From: an uncultured Clostridia bacterium
Lineage (GTDB): Bacteria > Bacillota > Clostridia > TANB77 > CAG-508
DNA: 64,000 nucleotides
Assembly (NCBI GenBank): GCA_944391745.1
Contig: CALXUS010000001.1
Coordinates: 1-64,000, forward strand
Direction of reading: 5' to 3'
The position numbers were made by a program, and so were the translations under genes. Under the pieces are notes generated by a model, which did no database searches, was not told the origin of the DNA, and worked only from the letters and a program-made list of their open reading frames with translations. Of this stretch, positions 21,631 through 31,178 are shown one piece after another (the first letter of the stretch is position 1; each line of letters begins with the position of its first letter).

Positions 21631-21690
21631 TGCATTTCTCCTTATTTGTATTTTGGCTTTTTATCTTATGTTTTAGTATTTTTTATAATT

Positions 21691-24244
21691 TTATAACCAT
21701 TCGTGATATTTCTTTATATAAGCGTGTTTTATAATTTGCACTAGGACAGTATAACATATATTTAGTACTAACACAACTAGGTAAACCTTAATTGGTAATA
21801 TTACAAAATCAAACTCTGTAATACCATGCAAGATTATTGGCACTAATATTGTTCCAGCTATTGTTACTAATGACATTATTGTTAGTGGTTTGCTTGCCCT
21901 TGATTGTATGAATGGTATTTTTTCTGTACGAATAAAATGTATTATCAATGTTTGTGAAATTAGACATTCTACAAACCATGCTGTTTGGAAGTAACTTTGC
22001 ATATCAAGTGTGTTGTATCCAAGTACAAACCAGAATATTGCAAAAGCCATTACATCTATTGCTGAACTTGTTATGCCCATTACGACCATAAATCTTCCTA
22101 GATTTTTAGTATTCCATTTTCTTGGTTTAATTATGTATTCTTCATCTACACTATCATAAGGTATGGCTATTTGTGAAAATTGAAATAAGAAATCTTGAAT
22201 TAGCATTTGTATTGGTAGTAATGGCAAAAATGGTAAAAATATACTTGCTATTAGTATGCTAAATACATCACCAAAATCTGAACTTAATTCTAGTTTCATG
22301 TATTTTTCTATATTAGCATATACTTTTCTTCCTTCCAATACTCCATCTAATATAACTTTTAAGCTTTTTTCTAATAGAATAATATCACTTGATTCTTTTG
22401 CTATGTCTGCGCCTGTATTTACACATATTCCTACATCTGCTGAATGTAAAGATGCTGCATCATTTACTCCGTCTCCCATATATCCTACAACATGGCCGTT
22501 ATTTCGTAGTGTTTTTACTATTCTTTCTTTTTGCATTGGGTTCATTCTTGCAAATATATTTACTTCTTCTACCTTTTCGCTTAATTCTTCATCAGACATT
22601 TTTTCTAAATCTGAACCTAATAAAACATCTCCATCAATTCCGACTAAACCACATATATTTTCTGTTGCATATTGGTTATCTCCAGTAATTACCTTTGTTT
22701 GTATTCCGTATTTTTTTAATTCTTTTATAGTTTGTTTTACATCTTTCTTTGGTGGGTCTAAGAATCCTACTAATCCTATAAATGTCATGTTTTTCTCATC
22801 TTTTGCATTAAATATATTTACGCCTGAATATTCTTTTTTGCTTGCTATAGCTATTACTTGCATTCCTTTTGTTGCTAACTCTTTAGCTTTTTCTTCTATT
22901 TTTTCAATTTTTTCTTTTGTTATATTCTGTATTTCACCTTTATTATTTACTTTTGTACAAATCTTTAAAATTTCTTCTAATGCACCTTTTGTAATTAATG
23001 TGTAGTCATCTTTTTTTACAACTATACTCATTCTTTTTCTGGTATAGTCAAATGGTATTTCGTCGACTTTTACATACCCTTCTATGTCTACTTTATGTTC
23101 TTTTCCAAATGACATTATAGCTCTATCTACTATATTTTTTAGTCCTGTGCTTAAGTAACTGTTTAAGTAGGCATATTTTAAAATAGATAAATCTTCGTCG
23201 CCATTTAAGTCTATATATTTTTGCAATACAATTTTATCTTGAGTTAAAGTTCCTGTTTTGTCTGTGCAAAGTGTATCTATTGTTCCTAAATTTTGTATGG
23301 CTTTAATATTTTTTACAAGTGTTTTCTTCTTCTCTAAGCTTCTACTTCCTTTAGTTAAATTTACATTTACTATCATCGGAAGCATACTTGGAGTTATACC
23401 AACTGCAACTGATAAAGCAAAAAGTAAAGCTTCACTCCAATTATTTCTAATAAAGCCAAATAGTATAAATACAGCTATTGAAACAATTAGCATGCATTTG
23501 ATAAGCAATTTTGTTATGCTGTCCATTTCTTTGGTATAATTGGTTGGCTCTCTTTTTTTGCTTATTTCTTTATTCATTTTGCCAAGATATGTGTCAAACC
23601 CTGTTGTTATAACTGCTCCAATGCCTTTTCCACTAACTACATTTGAACCCATTAAGCAAATATTTGGAATGTTGAACACATCATCATCTTGTTTTCCAGC
23701 TTTTCCTGCTATTTTTTCAACAGGTACACTTTCTCCTGTAAATGCAGATTGGTTTACAAATAGGTCTTTTGTTTCTAGTAAGACCATATCTGCTGGAACA
23801 ATTGAGCCTGCATTAAGAGTAATAATGTCCCCTACGACAACATTTTCTGTGTAAATAAGTGTATCTTTTTCTTTGTTTCTAAGGACTGTAGTTTTACTTT
23901 TTAATTTAGATTTTAACTTTTCATTAAACCTGTATGTAGAATAATTTTGGGCAAAACTAATTAAGGCACTTAATATGCCCAAAACAATGATAATTATTGC
24001 ACCCAGTACGTCCTTATTTATTAAGCTAATTATTGCTAGAATTACCAAGATTAAAATAAATTTATCTTTAAATGAATTTATTAAAAAATATATTGGTCCT
24101 CGCTTTTTGTTTTCCGTTACAATGTTTAAGCCATTTTCTTCAAGCCTTTTATTGGCTTCTTTAGTGCTTAACCCATTTGAGTCTGTTTTCAAAATTTTAA
24201 AAATTTCTTCATTACTCTTTCCGAGATATTTCGTAATATTTCAT
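21691..24244 (-). CDS. mgtA: Magnesium-translocating P-type ATPase (MgtA-like), +1 frameshift at codon 8
   Basis: About 850 aa after the shift. Phosphorylation site DKTGTLT (Asp about 330), hinge motif GDGVNDAASLHSADVG, and the MgtA-type helix ADIAKESSDIILLEKSL. Membrane helices flank it at both ends. The only ATG with a ribosome site (AGAGG, at 24244) opens a frame that stops after ten codons. Its eighth codon is CGG (24223-24221). Skipping the C there gives MKYYEIS-GKSNEEIFKI and joins the long frame, in keeping with the usual N-terminus of the family. The alternative TTG start at 24192 has no Shine-Dalgarno. A promoter lies at 24282-24310. It imports Mg2+ at the expense of ATP. Confidence 0.85.
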
Positions 24245-24281
24245 TTGTTTACCTCTTTGCTTTTTTCAGTTTTTCATTTAA

Positions 24282-24310
24282 ATTTTAGTCTAATTGATTG
24301 ATAAAGTCAA
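24282..24310 (-). promoter_or_regulatory. mgtA promoter
   Basis: Minus strand TTGACT (24310-24305), 17-bp spacer, TAAAAT (24287-24282). The predicted leader is only about 30 nt, so the ATG at 24244 is the natural start. No M-box magnesium riboswitch is visible. Confidence 0.7.
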
Positions 24311-24449
24311 TAAAATATGATATATTTTATTTGGTTACTTTAAGGCAAACTTTGGAATTATAATAATTTATAATCTTGGTTTTATTAGCCTTAGATGTAA
24401 ATAGTGATTATTTTAATTGCATAATTACAATGCAAGAATAATTGCTGTT

Positions 24450-24473
24450 CTTATAACATATATTTGTTATAAG
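24450..24473 (+). other. Hairpin in the dapA leader
   Basis: CTTATAAC, 8-nt loop, GTTATAAG, ending directly before the dapA Shine-Dalgarno. A second short inverted repeat (TTGCAT-N7-ATGCAA) lies at about 24417-24435. Could affect initiation or mRNA stability; no known riboswitch recognised. Confidence 0.4.
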
Positions 24474-24488
24474 GAAAGGAGTTTCTAT

Positions 24489-25374
24489 ATGAAACCTATA
24501 ATTTTTAAAGGCTGTGGTACAGCTCTTGCTACTCCATTTGATGAGCAAGGAATTAATTTTAAAGTTTTTGAGGAGATGATTGAAAATCAAATTGAAAATG
24601 GTGTAGACGCACTTATTGTTTGTGGAACTACTGGCGAATCAGCTACAATGACTGAAAAAGAAAGAAAAGATGCAATCAAGTTTGTCATTGATGTAGTAAA
24701 AAAACGTGTTCCTGTTATTGCAGGTACTGGTTCAAACAATACTGTTCAAGCAATGGCTATGAGTAAATATGCTGAAGAAGTTGGTGCAGATGCTTGTTTA
24801 GTTGTTACTCCATATTACAATAAAACAACTCAAGGGCGGACTCGTTGCTCATTATTCTGCAGTTGCTTCTAGCACAAAACTTCCTATTATTGTATATAGT
24901 GTTGCAAGTAGAACAGGCGTAAATATTTTACCTGAAACTTGCTTGGAACTTTCTAAAACTCCTAATATAGTAGCTATAAAAGAAGCAAGTGGCAATATTT
25001 CTCAAATTGCTAAAATAGCTGAGTTATGCGGAGATAATTTACATATTTATTCTGGAAATGATGACCAAGTTGTACCTATATTATCTCTTGGCGGACTTGG
25101 GGTAATATCTGTTTTATCTAATGTAGCCCCTAAGTTTACACACGATATGGCTATGAATTATTTAAATGGAAATCACAAAGAGGCTTTAGACATGCAACTT
25201 AAATCTTTAAGTTTAATTAACGCATTATTTTGTGAAGTAAATCCTATTCCAGTTAAGTATGCTTTAAAATTGATTGGATACGATTTTGGAAAGCCAAGGC
25301 TTCCTTTGGTTGAATTATCTGATAAAAATAAGGTTGTTTTGGAAAATGAAATGAAAAAAATGAATTTAATATAA
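24489..25374 (+). CDS. dapA: 4-hydroxy-tetrahydrodipicolinate synthase, +1 frameshift at an in-frame CGG
   Basis: About 294 aa once joined. First part: [12 protein letters not shown], then the substrate motif [10 protein letters not shown], and [11 protein letters not shown] with the catalytic Tyr. Second part: [19 protein letters not shown], then the Schiff-base Lys in IVAIKEASG. The zero frame reads CAA GGG CGG ACT and stops 10 codons later. Dropping the C at 24837 gives CAA GGG GGA CTC, that is Q-G-G-L, putting Gly exactly where the family has Q-x-G-L. The enzyme condenses pyruvate and aspartate semialdehyde for lysine and diaminopimelate. AAGGAAAGGAG precedes the ATG. It is not linked to other lysine genes here. 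Confidence 0.92.
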
Positions 25375-25380
25375 TATATA

Positions 25381-25488
25381 AGCTGTTTTTGGGGATGTTT
25401 TTGGGGATGTTTTTGGGGACACCTTCCAAAAACAGCTTATTTTTTGTGGCATTTTAGCTGTTTTTGGAAGGTGTCCCCAAAAACAGCT
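25381..25488. repeat. Palindromic GGGGACACC repeat, copy 1 (with tandem 12-mers)
   Basis: Large inverted repeat whose core is TTGGGGACACCTTCCAA and its complement. The left end holds three tandem copies of TGTTTTTGGGGA. It starts 6 nt after the dapA stop and ends just before the stop of the leftward DUF4363 gene, so it lies between convergent genes and may also terminate. Copies 2 and 3 are at 53567-53634 and 59177-59250. Confidence 0.85.
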
Positions 25489-25490
25489 CT

Positions 25491-25880
25491 TTAAAATACA
25501 TTTTTCATGCTCAACTTTTCCTTTTCCTTAATATGTTCTAATATATATATACCTTCTTCTATTTCAGGTATTGCATCAACAGGAGTATCTGATTCTAAAA
25601 ATCCCCTAACTAATACAAATTGTGTATTTACTTTTTCTAATTCGTCATGTTCCAAATAATATGAAAGCAACTGGTTATCTTCTTTCCATTTGTCATAAAT
25701 TTGGTTTGTTTTGTCTATTAATTCACTTACTTCTATTTCAGGATTAAGTATTTCTTCTTTTAATTCTCTTAATGAATCTTGTACTCCGCCTAATGTTTTC
25801 CTTGAATAGTTTTGAGTTAAATATTCTCCAATTAATATGACTAATATAATTACTAATGTAATTACAGCTTCTCTTCTCAT
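25491..25880 (-). CDS. DUF4363 family protein
   Basis: 129 aa. One N-terminal membrane helix (about 5-22) followed by a soluble helical domain rich in Glu and Lys, ending ILEHIKEKEKLSMKNVF. The size, layout and position directly after a DUF421 gene match DUF4363, whose members often pair with DUF421 in clostridia. Function unknown. Start 37 nt after the DUF421 stop. Confidence 0.72.
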   Translation of the reverse strand: MRREAVITLVIILVILIGEYLTQNYSRKTLGGVQDSLRELKEEILNPEIEVSELIDKTNQIYDKWKEDNQLLSYYLEHDELEKVNTQFVLVRGFLESDTPVDAIPEIEEGIYILEHIKEKEKLSMKNVF

Positions 25881-25916
25881 TTTCGCTCCTCTAATTAAAT
25901 TTTTTATTTTTATTTA

Positions 25917-26606
25917 CTATTCCCGTTTCTTTCTCTCTTGGCTTTTGCTTTGGCAAAAAAAGTTTCCTTTACCGTCCATTGTTGCTATTAACACATTTTC
26001 TGGTGTTGTCTTAAATTTTACAATTTGTTTTTGTAGCCATTTTTCGTCTTTTCCAATTTTACTTAAATTTTCGTACATTATTTTTCCGTCAATAATTAAA
26101 TCATAAGGAAGTCCTTCATATTCAGGCTCAATATTAAAATCTTCTGGTATCGTATTTCTTTTATTTGGCTTTTGAATTACTGAAACTTCTCCATTTGTTT
26201 CTAAAATGGCATATTCTACATCTCCTAAATTAAATACATCTTTTCCTCTTAGTCTTTCTTGTAGTTCACTAATTGTAAATCTTTCTTTTTTTAATGCTTC
26301 TTCATCTATTTTTCCTCTATATATTAAAATTGTGGGCTTTCCACAAGTAATTTTTCTTATACTTACTGATTTTATATTTAATACTGTTATTAGTAAATGC
26401 ATTGCAAGAAGACTTAATATTGGAACTATACCGTTAAATATTGGAACTCCAGTATCTGTCATTGGAATTGATGCTAAGTCTGCAATCATTATTGATATAA
26501 CTAATTCAAATGGTTGAAGTTGTCCTATTTCTCTTTTTCCCATTAGTCTCATAACAACTAATACTATTATATAAATAATAATTGCTCTTAAAAAATTAAC
26601 TAACAT
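25917..26606 (-). CDS. DUF421 (YetF-type) membrane protein
   Basis: 229 aa from the ATG at 26606 (AGAGG upstream). Three N-terminal helices (about 1-80) with the family motif RLMGKREIGQLQPFELVISI, then the cytosolic YetF domain with PTILIYRGKIDEEAL, ISELQERLRGKDVFNL and a tail. The family is common in Bacillota and is linked to spore and membrane biology in Bacillus; its mechanism is not settled. The penultimate codon is CGG (25925-25923), the only native in-frame CGG outside the frameshift sites. A +1 shift there would replace the last two residues by GNSK. Confidence 0.85.
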   Translation of the reverse strand: MLVNFLRAIIIYIIVLVVMRLMGKREIGQLQPFELVISIMIADLASIPMTDTGVPIFNGIVPILSLLAMHLLITVLNIKSVSIRKITCGKPTILIYRGKIDEEALKKERFTISELQERLRGKDVFNLGDVEYAILETNGEVSVIQKPNKRNTIPEDFNIEPEYEGLPYDLIIDGKIMYENLSKIGKDEKWLQKQIVKFKTTPENVLIATMDGKGNFFCQSKSQERKKRE

Positions 26607-26744
26607 ATTTTTTCCTCTCAATATTATTTTAAGCTTTTTACTAAAATAATTTTTTTATATTTATTATTTCCTATTTTTCTTTGAATATTTATATTTATTT
26701 AGGAAATAATTAAAATAAATATTTTAGAAAGGTAGGGTTTAATT

Positions 26745-27116
26745 ATGAATATAAATAAAATTTCTCAATTAGTTGGTAGGTTGATTACTGCAATTATTAT
26801 TTTAGGTATAACTGCTTTTTTTACACCTGGTTTTTCTTCTTCAAGTATCTGGATAATAGCTTTAGCTGTATTTCTTTTAGCAGTACTTGATTTTACAATT
26901 AGTACTTTCACTGCATTATTTACTCATCCAATAGTAAAAGGTATTATAGGGTTTGTATTATGTGCTATTACATTATATATTGTACAATATTTAGTTACTG
27001 GTTATACTATATCTTGGATTGCTGCTCTTCTTGGAGCTTTAGTTTATGCTATTGTTGATTATATGTTACCTAGTGAAGAAATTTCTGATAATCATATTCA
27101 TCATGCAATTGTATAA
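26745..27116 (+). CDS. Four-helix membrane protein, YvlD / phage holin 4_2 superfamily
   Basis: 123 aa, almost all membrane: helices at about 9-29, 34-55, 63-82 and 86-108, then a short polar tail (PSEEISDNHIHHAIV). The spacing and the ITAFFTPGF motif resemble YvlD-like proteins of the holin 4_2 superfamily. Despite the name it is not evidence for a prophage; no phage genes are near. AAAGGTAGGG precedes the ATG. Confidence 0.6.
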   Translation: MNINKISQLVGRLITAIIILGITAFFTPGFSSSSIWIIALAVFLLAVLDFTISTFTALFTHPIVKGIIGFVLCAITLYIVQYLVTGYTISWIAALLGALVYAIVDYMLPSEEISDNHIHHAIV

Positions 27117-27195
27117 AATTATATTCCTTCTCTATTGACATTATAAATTTATATTTTTATAATTTTATTTAGTTAATAATGAGGGGGATTTTTTT

Positions 27196-28969
27196 ATGAT
27201 CAGAATTGTAAAAAAAGTTTTATTAAGTTTTATTCTATTCTTTTCATTTTTTCTAATTTCTCAAGTTCAGGCTAATTCAATTCAGCAAATTGATATGGAT
27301 GTTTATATTGATTCTAATGGTAATGCATCAATTACTGAGATTTGGCAAGCAAATCTGACACAAGGAACTGAAGGTTTTAGACCTTATACAAATTTGGGCA
27401 ATTCATCAGTTTCCAACTTTAGTGTTAGTGATGATTCCGGAAGAACATACGAAACTTTGTCTTATTGGAATACTAGTGCTACATTTGAAAATAAGGCTTA
27501 TAAATGTGGCTTACACAATATATCAAACGGAGTTGAATTGTGTTGGGGAATTTCTAATTATGGAAATAGATCTTATATTTTAAAATATAATATTAGTAAT
27601 TTTGTAACTCAATATACAGATACTCAAGGTATTTATTTTAACTTTTTAAATCTAGACCAACCTATATCAGGTAATGCAAAAATAACTATTCATTCTGATA
27701 TACAATTTTCTTTAGATAATTCAAAAATATGGGCTTTTGGAAATAATGGTAGCATAAATTTTAATAATGGAAGTATTGTGCTTGATTCAGGTGGCAGATT
27801 ATCTAGTAGTCAATATATGGTTGGACTTGTAAGGTTTGAAAATAATTTATTTAATACAAGTTATACATCATCACAATCATTTAATGACATATATGATTCT
27901 GCTTTCAGTACTGTTGAGGACGATAATAATTTAAGCTTTAATAGTATTCTTTTCACACCTATGCTTTTCATTTTAGTGATAATACCTATTATGCTTTTAA
28001 TAATGATTATTTTAAAAAATTGTGGTTCTACATCTTCTACTCAATATAAAAATGATTTTGATTTTGGAGTAAATGGATTAGTATTGCCTAATGATAATAA
28101 TGTAAATTATTTCCGTGAAATACCTTGTAATAAGGATTTAGAAAGAGCTTATTGGGTTTGCTACTATTTTGATATAATTCCTATATCTACATTATATCAA
28201 GGAATCATAGGAGCAATATTTTTAAAGTGGATTAAAAATGGTTATATAAGATTAACAAAAACTAAAGCTCGGTTTATTTAGTTTTAAAGATAATAATTAT
28301 GCTATAGATTTTACTAATACAATTCATGGAGATAGTGAAATTGAGGATACATTACTTAGTAAATTGATTGAAGCTTCAGGAAGCAATAAAATATTAGAAG
28401 CTAAAGAATTTGAAAGATGGTGTAAAAATAATTATTCTGTTTTAGAAAACTGGTATTCACTTATACTATCTAAACAAACTACATATTTGCAAAATCAAGG
28501 ACTAATAACCAATGGAACAAAACAAGTTAAAAAGTTTTTTGGTGGTTATAAAAATGTTCCAGTAAAAGTAGTAAGTTCTGAGTTAAAAGATGATGCTATT
28601 CATTTAAAAGGTTTAAAGAAATTTTTATTAGATTTTAGTTTGATGCCAGAAAGACAATATTTTGAAGTTCATCTTTGGGAAGAATATTTAATTTTTGCTG
28701 AATTACTTGGTATAGCTGACAAAGTCGAAGAACAATTCAGTAAATTATATCCTAACTTTAATCAATTATCTCCTTTAAATACAACTATGACTACTATTGC
28801 AATTAGAGATTTAGCTGAAATTGGTTATAAAGGATATTCAGCTGGATATTCTAGAGCAAATAGCAGTTATGATTATAGTGGTTCTAGTAGAAGTTCTGGT
28901 AGTGGTGGAAGAAGCTATTCAAGTGGTGGTAGATCATCTGGTGGTTCTTCTGGCGGAGGATTTAGATAA
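27196..28969 (+). CDS. DUF2207 membrane protein, +1 frameshift at an in-frame CGG
   Basis: About 590 aa once joined. Signal peptide 1-26, a DUF2207-type beta ectodomain to about 240, a membrane helix at about 252-272, and a cytosolic part ending in the Gly/Ser-rich tail (SSGGSSGGGF) typical of the family. The zero frame reads ACT AAA GCT CGG TTT ATT TAG. Skipping the C at 28270 gives GCT GGT TTA TTT AGT and continues without a stop to 28969. Both halves are well conserved in character, so the gene looks functional apart from the shift. GAGGGGG precedes the ATG. Function of the family is unknown. Confidence 0.82.
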
Positions 28970-28989
28970 TATAAAAATAATAATGTATT

Positions 28990-29026
28990 CCATAAGTTAA
29001 GATTTTAACTTATGGAGATTTTTTTA
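28990..29026 (+). terminator. Terminator between convergent genes
   Basis: Perfect 11-bp stem CCATAAGTTAA / TTAACTTATGG, 4-nt loop, then AGATTTTTTT on the plus strand. Confidence 0.9.
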
Positions 29027-30499
29027 TTAATCCTTAAAATCAAATACTTCTAAATTCTTAATTGCTGGATCATAAATATTTTTTCCAAATTTATCATATC
29101 TAGAACCATGACAGGGACAATCCCAAGTTTTATCTGCATCATTCCATTCTAATATACAACCTAAATGTGTACAAACTGGTTTTATATAATGATTCTTTCC
29201 TGTTTTATCCTTATATATACCTACTTTTGTTCCATCAATATCTACAATTGCACCTGAATCAGATTTTACGTCTTCAACTTCTATATTTTCTGCTTTTATT
29301 CTATCTAATAAAAGTGATTTTGTGCTATCTATTAACATATTTTTACTTTCATCTTTATTAACAATTGGTTTATATCTTGTTGATTTAAATATTTCTTCAT
29401 ATATACTTGATCCTCCAGTAATTTTATCAACAACTATATTTGCTGTTACATTAGATGAAGTCATTCCCCATTTATTAAATCCTGTCATTATATACATATT
29501 GGGCATTAAATTTGAATATTCTCCAACATAAGGTATTTTATCTAATGTTATTGCATCTCTTGTAGACCAAAAGTATTTTATATTGCAATCTGGATATAAT
29601 TCTTTTGCTTTTTTCTCAAGGATTCCATAAGTTTGATTATAGTCCACTTTATTACCAGTTTTATGTCCAGCTCCTCCTATTAATAATAAATTTTTTGCTG
29701 TTCTAAAAGAAAAATTAGGTTCATCAATACTCAAATACATATCTTTTGGTAATTCGTTCTTTGTTTCTATTCCAATTATATAAGATGAAGCTTGATACAT
29801 TTTTGCAAAATAAAATCCTGGAACTTTTAAAAATGGATATTGAGTTGCTAATATTACACCATTTGCTTTTACATGATATTCATTATCTTTTCTTTTTATG
29901 TCTGTACATAATGAATTTGTATATATTCTTCCTCCTCTATTTAAAATATATCCTACAAGTCCTTCTAAATATTTTAGTGGATTAAATTGCGCCTGATTTT
30001 TAAAAACTATTCCTTTTCTTATTTTAAATGGTAATTCACTTTTTTCTACTTTTTCAGCATTCATATTTATATATTTTAGACTTTCCGCTTCTTCATTAAT
30101 TTTTTCTATATTTTCTTCATTAACTGTATAAATATAATTGTCTTTTATTTCAAAATCACAATCTATACTATTTTCTTTGATAGTTTCTTCTATATTTTTT
30201 ATTGCCTCTTCATTTGCTTCATAATATTTTTTTGCAAATTTTATTCCATACTGCTTAGACAAATAGTGATATATTAAATTATGTTGTGAAGTTATTTTTG
30301 CTGTTGTATATCCTGTAACTCCATATCCAATTTTATTTCTGTCTAAAATAATAGTATTATAACCTTTTTTTATCAGATAATATGCTGTAGTAATTCCACT
30401 TATTCCTGCTCCTATAACACATACATCTGCACTAGTATCTTCTTTTAATTCTCCATTTGATTTAATTTCTTTTATACTATCTATCCAAAATGCATTCAT
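29027..30499 (-). CDS. FAD-dependent oxidoreductase fused to a Rieske [2Fe-2S] domain (YhfW-like)
   Basis: 490 aa. Rossmann FAD-binding motif GAGISGITTAYYL near residue 30 in a DAO-type oxidase fold. A C-terminal Rieske domain holds both ligand boxes: CTHLGC near 443 and CPCHGS near 464, giving two Cys and two His for a 2Fe-2S cluster. The fusion is that of Bacillus YhfW; substrate unknown. AGAAAGG precedes the ATG. Single gene between converging and diverging neighbours. Confidence 0.9.
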   Translation of the reverse strand: MNAFWIDSIKEIKSNGELKEDTSADVCVIGAGISGITTAYYLIKKGYNTIILDRNKIGYGVTGYTTAKITSQHNLIYHYLSKQYGIKFAKKYYEANEEAIKNIEETIKENSIDCDFEIKDNYIYTVNEENIEKINEEAESLKYINMNAEKVEKSELPFKIRKGIVFKNQAQFNPLKYLEGLVGYILNRGGRIYTNSLCTDIKRKDNEYHVKANGVILATQYPFLKVPGFYFAKMYQASSYIIGIETKNELPKDMYLSIDEPNFSFRTAKNLLLIGGAGHKTGNKVDYNQTYGILEKKAKELYPDCNIKYFWSTRDAITLDKIPYVGEYSNLMPNMYIMTGFNKWGMTSSNVTANIVVDKITGGSSIYEEIFKSTRYKPIVNKDESKNMLIDSTKSLLLDRIKAENIEVEDVKSDSGAIVDIDGTKVGIYKDKTGKNHYIKPVCTHLGCILEWNDADKTWDCPCHGSRYDKFGKNIYDPAIKNLEVFDFKD

Positions 30500-30621
30500 C
30501 TTAAATTTCCTTTCTATACATCTATTTTTATTATTATCTTTTTTATTTTATTTTTTATTCAATTAATAAACTTTTTATAATTGCATAAACTATATAATAA
30601 ATACAAAGAAAGGGTGGTTTT

Positions 30622-31119
30622 TTGAAAAAATTTAATTTTTTTACTGATGAAAAAGGCAATATAAATTTTAAAAGAATTTCTAATATAAAATACATTTTAG
30701 TTCCATTGTTAGTAGGTGGAATTGTTGGTTTTATTATATCTGGATTTATTGATTATGATAGTCTTAGTAAACCTGCTTTTGCACCGCCAAAGTTATCTTT
30801 TCCAATAGCTTGGACAATCATTTATATTTTAATGGGTATTTCTTATGGTATTATTTGTGAAAAAAATCTAAATGACTCAAAATCAAAATTTCTTTATTAT
30901 TTTCAATTAGTGGTAAATGCATTATGGTCAATAATCTTTTTCGTTTTTAAATTAAGATTTATTGCTCTTTTATGGATTATTTTATTAGATATTTTTGTAA
31001 TTTTAATGACAATAAATTTCTATAAAAAGAATAAAATTGCTGGTCTATTTCAAGTTCCTTATATTATTTGGATATTATTTGCTACTTATTTAAATTGGGG
31101 ATTTTACATTTTAAATTAA
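30622..31119 (+). CDS. tspO: TspO/MBR family tryptophan-rich sensory protein
   Basis: 165 aa. A short N-terminal extension is followed by five membrane helices. Family motifs: KPAFAPPKLSFPIAWTIIYI, then NALWSIIFF, and the end YLNWGFYIL. TspO proteins bind porphyrins and are linked to stress responses. The start is TTG, with AAAGGGTGG just upstream. Bounded downstream by a terminator shared with hsp20. Confidence 0.88.
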   Translation: MKKFNFFTDEKGNINFKRISNIKYILVPLLVGGIVGFIISGFIDYDSLSKPAFAPPKLSFPIAWTIIYILMGISYGIICEKNLNDSKSKFLYYFQLVVNALWSIIFFVFKLRFIALLWIILLDIFVILMTINFYKKNKIAGLFQVPYIIWILFATYLNWGFYILN

Positions 31120-31132
31120 TTTATTTCAATAA

Positions 31133-31164
31133 AAAAGGAACTACCTTTATAGATAGTTCCTTTT
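31133..31164. terminator. Bidirectional terminator between tspO and hsp20
   Basis: AAAAGGAACTA / TAGTTCCTTTT, 11-bp stem whose arms provide A and U runs in both directions; the flanking genes converge. Confidence 0.85.
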
Positions 31165-31178
31165 AGTTGCAACTTTTA

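Noticed and set aside
24245-24420. M-box magnesium riboswitch upstream of mgtA
   Set aside because: None of the conserved M-box segments is present and the predicted leader is only about 30 nt.
24408-24590. 60-codon minus-strand frame opposite the start of dapA
   Set aside because: Antisense to a conserved coding region, no ribosome site, no recognisable features.
26745-27116. Prophage remnant, because of the holin-family match
   Set aside because: No phage structural, lysis or integrase genes are near; YvlD-like proteins are ordinary chromosomal proteins.
28364-28969. Separate gene starting at TTG 28364
   Set aside because: No ribosome site; the open frame extends upstream exactly to the CGG shift and the product is the missing C-terminal part of DUF2207.
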